Notes: generated from the letters alone by a model not told the origin. A stretch of DNA of 20,204 bases from an uncultured Roseateles sp. (GCA_946480605.1 CAMLKW010000061.1:1-20204), one strand, 5' to 3'. Shown: positions 7,724-18,377, counted from the stretch's first letter. Program-made: numbers and translations.

Positions 7724-8115
7724 CGCACCGAGCGCGTGAACGGGAAGACCTTGGTCAGGCCGAGGATGTCGGTCACCAGCAGGATGATGAAGACGGTGAA
7801 CAGCACGCCCACGACGTCGCTGGCGCCGGCGGGGTCCTGGTCGATCTGCTGCACCATTTGCCTGGCCTCGGCGTCGGTCAGCGCGTCGACGCGGGCGCGC
7901 ATCTCGTCGGCCGACACGCCCCGGGCCTGCAGCATGGCGGCCAGGTCGGCGCGGTCCAGCGCGGCGTGCAGCTTGGCGTGGGCCTCGCTGTGCGCGGCGG
8001 GCGCCAGTGCGGCGGCGGCCTGCTCGGTGCTGATCAGCGGGGTCGCGTGTGCGGTGCTGCTGAAGACGAGCGACGAGATGAGGATGGAGGTGAGGATGCG
8101 TCGTGCCTTGTTCAT
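7720..8115 (-). CDS. PA2779-like small membrane protein
   Basis: A 131-residue protein of the family named after Pseudomonas PA2779, found here as usual next to a PA2778-like peptidase. It has a signal peptide (MNKARRILTSILISSLVFSS, cleavage likely after AHA at ~24), an Ala-rich helical region at ~30-95 (RGVSADEMRARVDALTDAEA), and a hydrophobic C-terminal anchor at ~101-120 followed by a basic tail (TRSVR). The start at 8115 is set by AGGAG six bases upstream (plus positions 8122-8126). It is the first gene of the five-gene minus-strand run, so the operon promoter should lie in 8116-8256, though no convincing hexamer pair was found there. Function is unknown. Together with the lipoprotein peptidase it may form an envelope complex; that is inference from linkage. 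Confidence 0.88.
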   Translation of the reverse strand: MNKARRILTSILISSLVFSSTAHATPLISTEQAAAALAPAAHSEAHAKLHAALDRADLAAMLQARGVSADEMRARVDALTDAEARQMVQQIDQDPAGASDVVGVLFTVFIILLVTDILGLTKVFPFTRSVR

Positions 8116-8240
8116 GGCCTTCTCCTGCAGGGGCAGTGGTGAATGGGGCGGCATGCTAGGGCGGCGCCGGTGCCCGGACGCCAAGGCATCGGCATCTCGC
8201 GGCCTTGTCCTACAGCTGCTGTGGCGCCGTTGAATCACGC

Positions 8241-8246
8241 CATAAT
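8241..8246 (+). promoter_or_regulatory. Candidate -10 box of the tRNA-Gly gene
   Basis: CATAAT ends 10 bases before the mature tRNA start and matches 5 of 6 bases of TATAAT. The following stretch is very GC-rich, as in stringently controlled stable-RNA promoters. No good -35 was found 16-18 bases upstream, so this call is tentative. Confidence 0.4.
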
Positions 8247-8256
8247 CCGGCCCGAC

Positions 8257-8330
8257 GCGGGCGTCGTTCAATGGTAGGACCTGAGCTTCCCAAGCTCATG
8301 ACGTGGGTTCGATCCCCATCGCCCGCTCCA
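8257..8330 (+). tRNA. tRNA-Gly(CCC)
   Basis: A complete 74-nt cloverleaf. The acceptor stem is GCGGGCG (8257-8263) paired with CGCCCGC (8320-8326), followed by discriminator T and an encoded CCA end. The anticodon stem TGAGC/GCTCA encloses the loop TTCCCAA, giving anticodon CCC at 8289-8291. The T arm contains the usual TTCGATC loop. It reads GGG glycine codons and closely resembles E. coli glyU. It is the only plus-strand gene in the first 15.5 kb, and its 3' end is 15 bases from the stop codon of the convergent OLD-type gene. Confidence 0.98.
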
Positions 8331-8345
8331 CTTCGACAGTGAGCA

Positions 8346-10118
8346 TCAGTGCTGCCGGTTGCAGATGCAGTTGCGACAGGCCTGACGGGCCAGCACCGTC
8401 CCAGGTTGGCTGGGTGGTTGCCCATTCCAGTGGTGAATTGCAGACAGGATCTGTTCGATCACGGGTTGCATGGTCAATGCAGAGTCGAAGCAGGTCATCC
8501 AATCGACGAAGCGGCTCTCGTAGTGACGAGCGATTGCCACCTTCTTGCCTTTGATGTGCAGCAGGCGGTCCGGCTCTTCCTTGAAGTACGTCGAACGGAA
8601 TTCTTTGGGCAGGCTGGATTCGATGGTGTAGCCAGGCGTGAGCAGGCCGACGCAGGAAGGCGAGTTCAAGATCCTGATGTCATCGAGCATCGCCTGCTTG
8701 GCAGCGTTGACCTTCTCGGGCGCGATGTCGTCGCCGATGTCGTCGTCGCGATCCATCAGCACAACGAAGTTCCGGTTCAGCCGCGACAAGTCAAGTCGTT
8801 GTGTCGTCGAGCCATGGGCACCCAGGTGGGCCAGCACGGCGCCGCCGTGGAACGCAAAGCTGTAGTCGCGGTGCTCAAGCGGCAATGGAGCGCCGATATG
8901 GGCGCAATGGAGTGCCAGCCAGTGCTTGATGTAGATGCGGTCTGAAGGGCCCTCGACCCAGATGATGCCGTTGCTGACCCCGTACTCGCCGCCGCTGATG
9001 CCGAGCATGTCCAGCATGCGCCGTTCGTCGATCCCGGTATGCAGTTCGTGGGCGCCTGCCTCGAAGAACTTGACGTCCAGGGATGGAGCCGACGCGTTCC
9101 AGAGGAAACGGGACTGAAAGCTCATGGCATGCGTGGACAGGAACACTTGCAGCCCTTTGCTCCAAACGATGCGAGCCATCTCGGCGATGACGGCCCGCTG
9201 CAGGGCCGGATGCATGTGGCAGTCCGGCTCCTCCAGCACGCAGATGGAACCATCGGGTGCGGCATCCAAGCAAGTCAGCAATGATGCCGCGGAACGCCAG
9301 CCCGATGGCAGCGCTTCGGGGCTGACGATGTTCGCTTGGGTTCGATCGTCTGAGAGGTAGGCGGCCAGCTTGTTGCGCTCGAAGACGATGAACACATGAC
9401 GGTTGTCCATCCATTCGCTGTGCGGCGGGCGTTCTTCGAGGGGAGCATGTGGGTCCGATTCAAGTCCGGAGAGGTGTGCAGCAAGGCGGTTCAGCGTGGC
9501 AGCCAACGCGTCGTGGGGCGGCCTCGCGTCACGGTCCCAAACCGAGACGCGGCACTGCAGTGGCGCTAGCGCCCCGTTGAGCCAGGCCGTGGACGATGCG
9601 TCGAGTGCGACCTTGCTTACGTTCCTGCAATGCTCCGATAACGTCCCGTTCGCAAGCACAAACAGCTGCACATGCTGATAGTCGTGAAGGAAATCTCCGG
9701 CTTGCCTCGGTGGCATGGCAAACCCGTCGAGTGGGTTCGGGAGTACCGTCGCGTGGAGCGCGGCGCCGTTCTCGAAACGCAGGTCAATCAGACAGTGGCT
9801 GTCGCTCTTCCTGTTTTCTCGGGGCAGTGTGCCGAGCTTGCCGGGGATGCCAAACATTGCGACAAGGTCCAGCACCGTGCTCTTGCCGGCTCCATTGCGG
9901 CCAGCGAAGACGTTGATGTCACCGAACTCGTAGATTTGGCGGTTGTCATGCCAAGCAGCAAGGAGATCGGCGCCCTTGGCCGAGCATACAAAGGGGTTGA
10001 GTCGCCTTAGGCCTGCAAACGCAAGCGTGCTGATGCGCGGTCGGCTATGCGTCGCGTGCGGCTGGCTGCTGGGTGCCATGGGCGAGACGCCGCATTTCTC
10101 TTCAGTGCTGATATCCAT
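8346..10118 (-). CDS. Stand-alone OLD-family ATPase/TOPRIM endonuclease, candidate phage defence
   Basis: A 590-residue protein with an N-terminal ABC/RecF-like ATPase and a C-terminal TOPRIM nuclease domain, the OLD (overcoming lysogenization defect) architecture. Walker A is GRNGAGKST (73-81), a signature-like segment is at ~270-281 (LPSGWRSAASLL), Walker B with catalytic acids is CVLEEPD (293-299), and H330 lies in STHA. The TOPRIM domain shows E389 in WVEGPSD, the DRDDD acidic cluster (456-460), E500 in GYTIES and a lysine-rich stretch at ~524-527. All expected catalytic positions are present. Several OLD-type proteins act against phages. No UvrD-like helicase partner is adjacent, so it resembles class 1, not a Gabija pair. 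Composition differs: two hand-counted 60-base rows give 32 and 34 G+C, against 46 in rows from the neighbouring operons. The start at 10118 is the first ATG; no clear ribosome site is visible, and Met14 (10079) is an alternative. Confidence 0.88.
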   Translation of the reverse strand: MDISTEEKCGVSPMAPSSQPHATHSRPRISTLAFAGLRRLNPFVCSAKGADLLAAWHDNRQIYEFGDINVFAGRNGAGKSTVLDLVAMFGIPGKLGTLPRENRKSDSHCLIDLRFENGAALHATVLPNPLDGFAMPPRQAGDFLHDYQHVQLFVLANGTLSEHCRNVSKVALDASSTAWLNGALAPLQCRVSVWDRDARPPHDALAATLNRLAAHLSGLESDPHAPLEERPPHSEWMDNRHVFIVFERNKLAAYLSDDRTQANIVSPEALPSGWRSAASLLTCLDAAPDGSICVLEEPDCHMHPALQRAVIAEMARIVWSKGLQVFLSTHAMSFQSRFLWNASAPSLDVKFFEAGAHELHTGIDERRMLDMLGISGGEYGVSNGIIWVEGPSDRIYIKHWLALHCAHIGAPLPLEHRDYSFAFHGGAVLAHLGAHGSTTQRLDLSRLNRNFVVLMDRDDDIGDDIAPEKVNAAKQAMLDDIRILNSPSCVGLLTPGYTIESSLPKEFRSTYFKEEPDRLLHIKGKKVAIARHYESRFVDWMTCFDSALTMQPVIEQILSAIHHWNGQPPSQPGTVLARQACRNCICNRQH

Positions 10119-10194
10119 GGATGCGCAGGGTAGGTCTGTTATTGCGGTCTACCGTGATGCCTCACTTATTTCATGCGCATTAAGCCCGCGGCAG

Positions 10195-11129
10195 TCACCC
10201 CTCCACCCAGCTCACCCGTCCGCGCCCCGCCGCCTTGGCCAGATACAGCGCCTTGTCCGCCATCTCCACCAGCCCCTGCCCCTGATTGCCGGCCGCCACG
10301 CCCAGGCTGATGGTCACGATGCCGTCCGTGCCGGGGTGGGGCAGGGCCAGCGCGCGCACGGTGTCCTCCATCAGCTGAGCCACGCCGATGGCGCCGGCCA
10401 GGTCGGTGTCGGGCAGCAGGCAGACGAACTCCTCGCCGCCATAACGGGCCAGCAGGTCGGTGGGCCGGCGCAGGCAGGCCTTCAGGGCGGCGGCGACGCG
10501 GCGCAGGCAGTCGTCGCCGGCCAGGTGGCCGAGCGCGTCGTTGTAGCGCTTGAAGTGGTCCACGTCCGCCAGCACGACGGCCAGGGGCGCGCGGCTGCGC
10601 TGGGCGCGGCGCGACTCGGCCTGGAAGCGGTCGTCGAAATGGCGGCGGTTGTGCACGCCGGTCAGGCCGTCGACGAAGGCCAGCTCGCGCAGCAGGTCGG
10701 CCTGGGCCTTCAGCGTCAGCTGCGTGCGCACGCGGGCGCGCACGACGGTGGGGTTGAAGGGCTTGGTGATGAAGTCGGCCGCGCCGGCGTCGAGCGCCCG
10801 GGTCTCGTCGTCGGGGTGGTCCTGCGCCGTGACGAAGATGACGGCGATGCCGCGCAGCAGCGGGTCGGCCTTCAGCTCGGCGCACAGTTCGTGGCCGTCC
10901 ATGCCGGGCATCTGCACGTCCAGCAGCACCAGGTCGGGCTGGCGCTCGCGGCACAGCTGGAGCGCGCGCCGGCCGTCGGTGGCCATCAGCACCTGGCAGT
11001 CGGCCGCGAACACGCGGTGCAGCGCCTGGATGTTGACCGGCTGGTCGTCGACCAGCAGCAGCCGCGGCTTGCGCCCCGGCGGGCCGAGCCCGGGCATCAG
11101 CGGCGTGTGCTCGGGCAGCGAGATCTGCA

Positions 11130-11133
<4 letters not shown>
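10195..11133 (-). CDS. REC-GGDEF response regulator (diguanylate cyclase)
   Basis: A 312-residue cytoplasmic protein predicted to make c-di-GMP when phosphorylated. The receiver (residues ~23-140) has the acid pair D29/D30, phosphoacceptor D72 ([12 protein letters not shown]) and the TKP lysine. The GGDEF domain (~152-310) has an intact active-site motif GGEEF at 232-236 and, five residues before it, RPTD (223-226), the RxxD inhibitory site that gives feedback control by c-di-GMP. ATG at 11133 overlaps the hybrid kinase stop as ATGA and has GGAGG seven bases upstream; a second ATG follows immediately. An open extension to 11169 lies inside the kinase gene. Tight coupling points to the upstream kinase as its phosphodonor. 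Gene order resembles PleD/WspR-type modules but without an additional output domain. Confidence 0.94.
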
Positions 11134-13712
<2,579 letters not shown>

Positions 13713-13757
13713 TGCGCTCCCGCCGTTGGCATCCGGCCTGCAGTGCCGGACGCTGCG

Positions 13758-13786
13758 AGTCTAGGACGGTGGTGTCCGGCCGTCAG
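13758..13786 (-). promoter_or_regulatory. Candidate sigma-70 promoter for the kinase/GGDEF operon
   Basis: On the minus strand, CTGACG (13781-13786) and TAGACT (13758-13763) are separated by 17 bases. Each matches 4 of 6 consensus bases. Transcription would start near 13751 and leave a leader of about 38 bases before the kinase ATG. Such matches also occur by chance in this genome, so confidence is moderate. Confidence 0.4.
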
Positions 13787-13792
13787 CGCGCG

Positions 13793-13812
13793 CGTCGCTG
13801 CAACGAGCGACG
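13793..13812 (-). terminator. Perfect 7-bp hairpin between nucleotidase and kinase genes
   Basis: CGTCGCT, a 6-base loop and AGCGACG form a perfect stem 20 bases after the nucleotidase stop, just before the candidate kinase promoter. There is no T tract on the minus strand, so it may stabilise the 3' end or act as a poor terminator. Confidence 0.35.
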
Positions 13813-13832
13813 GGTTTGCCCTAGGCGGGCGC

Positions 13833-15527
13833 CTACTCGCGCACGATGCGGCCCGGCGCAACCCGCTCCACGGCCTTGGGGTCGGCCTTCAGCAGGTCCA
13901 CCAGCGCGTCGATGTCGGTGCCCAGCACGGCGCGGTCGCGGCCGTGCTTGAAGCCGGCCTGGGCGTCGCCGCCTTCGGACAGGAAGTTGTTGACGACGAT
14001 GCGGTAGTCGCGCGTGCGCTGCAGCGGCTGGCCGTCGACGAGGATCTCGCCCAGCTGCGGCGTGCCGTCGGCACCGCTGCGCCAGCGGTAGCGCAGCGTG
14101 GAGGAGGGCTGCAGCAGGCGCGGCTGGGCGTCGCCCTTGGGCAGCGCGCGCTGCAGGATGTCCCAAAGCTGCTGGCCGGTCAGCGTCAGCACGACGATCT
14201 CGTTGCCGAAGGGCTGGATGGCCAGCAGGTCGCTCATGGTGGTGGGTTTGCCGGGCTCCACCACCAGGTCGGCGCGGATGCCGCCGGGGTTCATGAAGGC
14301 GATGTCGGCCGGGCCCTGTTTGCGCGCGAAGGCGAGCTGGCTGTCGGCGATCAGGTTGCCCAGCGCCGAGTCGCCATGCGGCTCCCTGGCGTTGCGGGTG
14401 GCGCCGCGCGACAGCGTGGCGACCGGCTTCATGCGGGCGGCCTCGGTCAGCGCGGCGGCCTGGGCGACCAGCGCTGCCAGCGCGGGGTTGGGCGCGTAGA
14501 CGGACTGCAGCACCGGGTGGTTGACGGCCTGGGCGTCCAGCACGCGGCCGCTGTCGTCCAGCTTCAGGCGGCTCTCGGTGATCCAGCCACCGTAGCTGCC
14601 GGCCTGCACGACGAGGCGGCCGTTGATCTTGCAGGTGTAGGCCTGGTGGGTGTGGCCGCCGATGATGATGGCGTAGGCCGGGTCCAGGCGCTTGGCGATG
14701 TCCAGCACGCGACCGCTCAGCGTCGGGCAGGCGTAGGTTGGATCGTTGGCCGCGCCGTCCTTGCCCTGCACGCCGCCCTCGTGCATGACGGCCACCAGCA
14801 CCTGGGCGCCCTCGGCCTTCAGCTGCGGCACCAGCGCGTTCAGCGTGTCGGCCTCGTCGGCGAAGCGGATGCCCTTGATGGCCTTGGCGACGATGACATG
14901 CGGCGTGTCCTTTGTGGCGACGCCGGCGATGGCGACCTTCAGGGTGCCGGCCTGCTTGTGGACGTGGGTGGGCAGCAGCGGCTGGCCCGTCGCGGCGTCC
15001 AGCACGTTGGCGCCCAGGAAGGGGAAGCCGGGCCCTTTGTAGCCCGGCCACAGGCAACCATTGGCGCCGCATTCGCCGCGCGCCTGGCGCAGCAGTTCGG
15101 GCAGGCCGGCGTCCAGCTCATGGTTGCCCAGCGCGCTGGCGGCGATGCCGAGTTCGCCCATGGCCGCCAAGGTGGGCTCGTCGCGCAGCAGGTTGGAGAT
15201 TTGCGGCGAGGCGCCGATCAGGTCGCCGCCGGCGACGATGACGGCGTCGGGGTTCCTGGCCTTCAGCTGCGCCATGGCCGTGGCCAGGTGGGCCACGCCG
15301 CCTGCCGGCTGCGGCTTGACCTCGCCGGTGGCCGGGTCGGGAAGGCGCGGCATCAGCGGCGTCGGCTTGGACGGCTGGATGTTGCCGTGGAAGTCGTTGA
15401 TGGACAGCAGCGTCAGCTCGCGGGTCTTGGGCGGCTGCGGGGTTGCGCAACCGGCAAGAAGGGCAGCGGCCACGGTGATGGCGGAGGCGATGCGCAGGGC
15501 GGCGGGGAGGGGCATGGAGCGCGGCAT
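13833..15527 (-). CDS. Lipoprotein 5'-nucleotidase / 2',3'-cyclic phosphodiesterase family
   Basis: A 564-residue UshA-type enzyme that removes phosphate from nucleotides outside the cytoplasm. The signal peptide ends in LLAGC, so lipidated Cys27 anchors it to a membrane. The N-terminal metallophosphatase domain has the metal-binding motifs NDFHG (44-48), GGDLIGA (100-106), GNHE (134-137), MHEGG (248-252) and GGHTH (290-294). The C-terminal substrate-binding domain (~365-564) has NPGGIR (413-418), FGNE (440-443) and VNNFLSEGGD (512-521). It contains four further cysteines, at 153, 158, 267 and 299, the first two close enough for a disulphide. The start at 15527 leads directly into the signal peptide. 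The frame stays open to 15803, but that extension is not protein-like and lies in the control region. It diverges from the TonB receptor gene. Exact substrate preference cannot be read from the sequence. Confidence 0.93.
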   Translation of the reverse strand: MPRSMPLPAALRIASAITVAAALLAGCATPQPPKTRELTLLSINDFHGNIQPSKPTPLMPRLPDPATGEVKPQPAGGVAHLATAMAQLKARNPDAVIVAGGDLIGASPQISNLLRDEPTLAAMGELGIAASALGNHELDAGLPELLRQARGECGANGCLWPGYKGPGFPFLGANVLDAATGQPLLPTHVHKQAGTLKVAIAGVATKDTPHVIVAKAIKGIRFADEADTLNALVPQLKAEGAQVLVAVMHEGGVQGKDGAANDPTYACPTLSGRVLDIAKRLDPAYAIIIGGHTHQAYTCKINGRLVVQAGSYGGWITESRLKLDDSGRVLDAQAVNHPVLQSVYAPNPALAALVAQAAALTEAARMKPVATLSRGATRNAREPHGDSALGNLIADSQLAFARKQGPADIAFMNPGGIRADLVVEPGKPTTMSDLLAIQPFGNEIVVLTLTGQQLWDILQRALPKGDAQPRLLQPSSTLRYRWRSGADGTPQLGEILVDGQPLQRTRDYRIVVNNFLSEGGDAQAGFKHGRDRAVLGTDIDALVDLLKADPKAVERVAPGRIVRE

Positions 15528-15911
15528 GACGTGAGGCGGAAGGGCGCCGATGTTAGGTGTGGGTTTGTTGCAGGAGTTTGTCGCGAAATCACGACATTTA
15601 GAGAAAAGTTTACAAAGAAGTCGAAATGCACTTTCGTGGTGCATTTGGTGCCGTCCTGCAGGGCGTCGAGAGCGGCGACAGCAGCCAGGGCAGGCCGGGG
15701 CGGGCATGGCGGCGACGCACTCCGACAGTGCCCGGACGCCGGGGGCAGTGTCTAAAACGGGCCACATCTGACTTACCCGTAAAGTTCTGTCACAGAAAGT
15801 CATGACAATTCCGAGGCGGTCGCAAAACGACCCCAGTGCCGTCGTTGGAGCGGCATCTCACCGAATTTTGTTTAGCCCGCGCGCGTTGCCGCGCCCACTA
15901 GGAGTCTAGGA
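15528..15911. promoter_or_regulatory. Divergent control region, nucleotidase / TonB receptor
   Basis: This 384-base gene-free stretch must carry promoters for both flanking genes. It has two AT-richer parts (about 15550-15640 and 15775-15890) separated by a GC-rich middle. Each AT-richer part holds a related dyad: TGTCG, 8 bases, CGACA at 15579-15596, and TGTCA, 10 bases, TGACA at 15788-15807. Both spacers contain GAAA and TCA. They could be operators for one shared regulator. No convincing -35/-10 pair was found. AGGAG (15900-15904), seven bases before the receptor ATG, is a good ribosome site. No RNA gene or open frame of interest is seen. Confidence 0.5.
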
Positions 15912-18377
15912 ATGAAGAGCAGACTGTTCTGCAAGACGGCCACCGCTCTGGCCGTTTCCGTACTGGCAACCGGCATGGTGCACGCCCAGACGGCGCCTGC
16001 CGACCCGGCCAAGGAAGAAGCGGCACCGCGCGCGCAGGAAGACAAGGTTCGCCTGGGCACGATCACGGTGGTCGGCTCCGCCAACAAGCTGGGCACCGGC
16101 ATGATGCTGAACGACGATTCCGTCAAGGGTCGCAGCACCATCACCCAGGCGGCGATGGAAAAGGAATTGGGCACCGGCAACGTGCTGCAGAGCATTGCCC
16201 AGTTGCCCGGCGTGAGCACCTACAACTACGACGCCACGGGTCTGTTCGGCGGTGACGTCAGCATCCGTGGCTTCGCCTCGGACCAGATCGGTTTCACCGT
16301 GAACGGCGTGCCGGTCAATGACTCGGGTGGCTATGCCTTCTACGCCCAGGAAATGATCGACAAGGAGAATGTCTGCACGGCTTCGGTGGCACAGGGTTCT
16401 CCGGAACTTGAGTCGCCGAACAGCGGCGCCACCGGTGGTGCGGTGAGCATGATCACCTGCGACCCCGCCAACACTCGCCGCGTTCGCCTGACCCAGACTC
16501 TCGGTGGCCTCAACCTGAATCGGACGTTTGTGCGCGTTGATTCGGGTCGTTTCGCCAACGATATGGCCAAGGTTTTCCTGAGCTATTCGCACGCCGAGGT
16601 GGACAAGTGGAAGGGCCTGGGCTCTGCCCGCAAGGACCACATCGACGCCGGCTTCTCGCTCGACCTGAACGAGGACAACAAGATCCTGGGCTCCATCCTG
16701 TACAACCGGATGGTCAACCAGAACATCTCCAACGTCAGCCTGGCGCAGCTCAACAACCCGGCGCAGGGCTACTTCTACGACTTCACGTCGCCGACCTTCA
16801 ATCCGTTGAAGACGCCGGGCGCCGGCGCGCAGACGGACGTGGCGCAGTCGCCGATCTTCTACGGCATGTCGTTGAATCCGTTCAAGAACGTCATCGCCTC
16901 GCTGTCGGGTTCTTTCAAGATCGCCAACGACACCTACCTCAAGGTCCAGCCCTACATGTGGTACGGCTTCGGCAATGGCGGCTGGTCGCAAACCCTGCTG
17001 CAGGAAGGCACGATGCCGATCGGTGGCGCCGTCGACATCAACGGTGACGGAGACACGCTGGACCGCGTGGCCGTGGGCCGCGCCAGCGTGACCAAGACCA
17101 ATCGCCCGGGCGTCACAGCCGAAGTCAACACCACGCTCGGCAACCATTTCCTGAAGGTGGGCCTGTGGTACGAGCGGGCCGAGCACCGCCAGACTCAGCC
17201 GGCCGTGAAGATCGGCGCCGACGGCGTGCCGACCGACATTTGGCTGCAAGAGGGCTGCGTCAAGCGTGCCACCGGCGATTGCTACTCGGCGCGCAACACG
17301 CAGACGATCAGCACGGTCTACCAGCTCTATTTGAACGACCAGATCAGCCTGCTGAACGACCGCGCATTCATCAACCTGGGCTTGAAACTGCCGACCGTCG
17401 TCCGTGACGTGACCAATTTCGCCAACGAGACGGGCTATCCGACGTACACGGGAACGCCCGGCAACTATGTTGCCGGTGGCCGTGTGTACGACAAGGACTT
17501 CAACATCAAGCGGACTTTCCGCGAGGTGCTGCCGCAGTTGGGGGCTCGCTTCAAGCTCGACGGCAAGCAACATGTCTTCGCCAACGTGTCGAAGAACTTC
17601 CGTGCGCCGCCGAACTATGCCTACATGGTCAGTTCCAGCGGTGTCTACGTGGCCTCCATCAACGGCGGTGCGGTTCAGCCCATCAAGGAAGTCGATTCGG
17701 AAACGACGGTGATGGTCGATGCGGGCTACCGCTTCCAGTCGCGTGACCTGTCGTTCACGGCCACGCTGTTCAGCTCGGACTTCAAGAACCGCCAGGTGCA
17801 GGTGGTCGATGAAGAATCCAAGCTCAGCACCTACCTGAATGCGGGCGGTGTGAAGAACCGCGGCATGGAGCTGGAACTCGGCAGCGGCGTCTACAAGGGC
17901 TTCTCGGCCTACGGTTCGCTGACGCTGCAAAAGAGCCGGATGAAGGAGAACCTGCAGCTGACGGCGACCGGCGCACTGCCGACCGCTGGCAAGCAGTTCG
18001 CCAAGACGCCGGAAATGATGGCCGCGCTGTCGGTGCAGTACGAGCAAGGTCCGGTGTACCTGCGCTTGAAGGGCAAGTACACCGGCGCTCAATATGCCGA
18101 CCTGATGAATCAGGAGTCCATGCCGGGCCACTCGATGTTTGACCTGGACGCCGGCTACACCTTCCCGAGCTGGGGCATGCTGAAGAATCCCAAGCTGCGC
18201 CTGAACATTGCCAACCTGGGCGACAAGCGGGCCCGCGCAGGCGTGTCGTCGATCATCTCCAACGCAGCGGCGACCCCGCTGCAAGGCTCGGGCGCGAACT
18301 GGAACGGCAGCACCGCCTTCTACTACCTGCTGGCTCCGCGCCTGACCACGCTGACCTTCAGCGTCGACTTCCAGTAA
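15912..18377 (+). CDS. TonB-dependent outer-membrane receptor
   Basis: An 821-residue outer-membrane active transporter driven by TonB-ExbBD. The signal peptide runs to about residue 25 (cleavage after VHA). A TonB-box-like segment, ITVVGS, is at 51-56. The plug domain (~70-185) shows DVSIRGF (115-121) and FTVNGVPVND (128-137). The remainder is a 22-strand-type barrel with many alternating aromatic strands (YLKVQPYMWYGF; FYYLLAPRLTTLTFSVDF). The last residue is Gln after Phe, a slight departure from the usual terminal aromatic. Two cysteine pairs (155/183 in the plug; 449/457 in a loop) may form disulphides. DINGDGDTLD at 375-384 looks like a calcium-binding loop. Substrate is not evident; the divergent 5'-nucleotidase hints at nucleotide- or phosphate-related scavenging. 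Codon composition is less GC-rich than neighbouring genes (35 of 60 in one counted row). The AGGAG site fixes the start. Confidence 0.93.
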   Translation: MKSRLFCKTATALAVSVLATGMVHAQTAPADPAKEEAAPRAQEDKVRLGTITVVGSANKLGTGMMLNDDSVKGRSTITQAAMEKELGTGNVLQSIAQLPGVSTYNYDATGLFGGDVSIRGFASDQIGFTVNGVPVNDSGGYAFYAQEMIDKENVCTASVAQGSPELESPNSGATGGAVSMITCDPANTRRVRLTQTLGGLNLNRTFVRVDSGRFANDMAKVFLSYSHAEVDKWKGLGSARKDHIDAGFSLDLNEDNKILGSILYNRMVNQNISNVSLAQLNNPAQGYFYDFTSPTFNPLKTPGAGAQTDVAQSPIFYGMSLNPFKNVIASLSGSFKIANDTYLKVQPYMWYGFGNGGWSQTLLQEGTMPIGGAVDINGDGDTLDRVAVGRASVTKTNRPGVTAEVNTTLGNHFLKVGLWYERAEHRQTQPAVKIGADGVPTDIWLQEGCVKRATGDCYSARNTQTISTVYQLYLNDQISLLNDRAFINLGLKLPTVVRDVTNFANETGYPTYTGTPGNYVAGGRVYDKDFNIKRTFREVLPQLGARFKLDGKQHVFANVSKNFRAPPNYAYMVSSSGVYVASINGGAVQPIKEVDSETTVMVDAGYRFQSRDLSFTATLFSSDFKNRQVQVVDEESKLSTYLNAGGVKNRGMELELGSGVYKGFSAYGSLTLQKSRMKENLQLTATGALPTAGKQFAKTPEMMAALSVQYEQGPVYLRLKGKYTGAQYADLMNQESMPGHSMFDLDAGYTFPSWGMLKNPKLRLNIANLGDKRARAGVSSIISNAAATPLQGSGANWNGSTAFYYLLAPRLTTLTFSVDFQ

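Noticed and set aside
8305..10200. Direct repeat of the tRNA 3' end as an attachment-site pair bounding the OLD gene
   Set aside because: Only a 6-base match (GCCCGC, near 10183) to the tRNA end was found on the far side, too short to call an att site. No integrase is visible.
15528..15803. N-terminal extension of the nucleotidase to 15803
   Set aside because: It would bury the lipoprotein signal peptide about 90 residues inside the protein and crosses the control region.
15776..15810. Possible Pho box before the TonB receptor gene
   Set aside because: CTGTCA is present, but the next GTCA-containing unit is offset by 10 instead of 11 bases and matches poorly, and no -10 follows at the expected distance. 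An inverted-repeat reading fits better.
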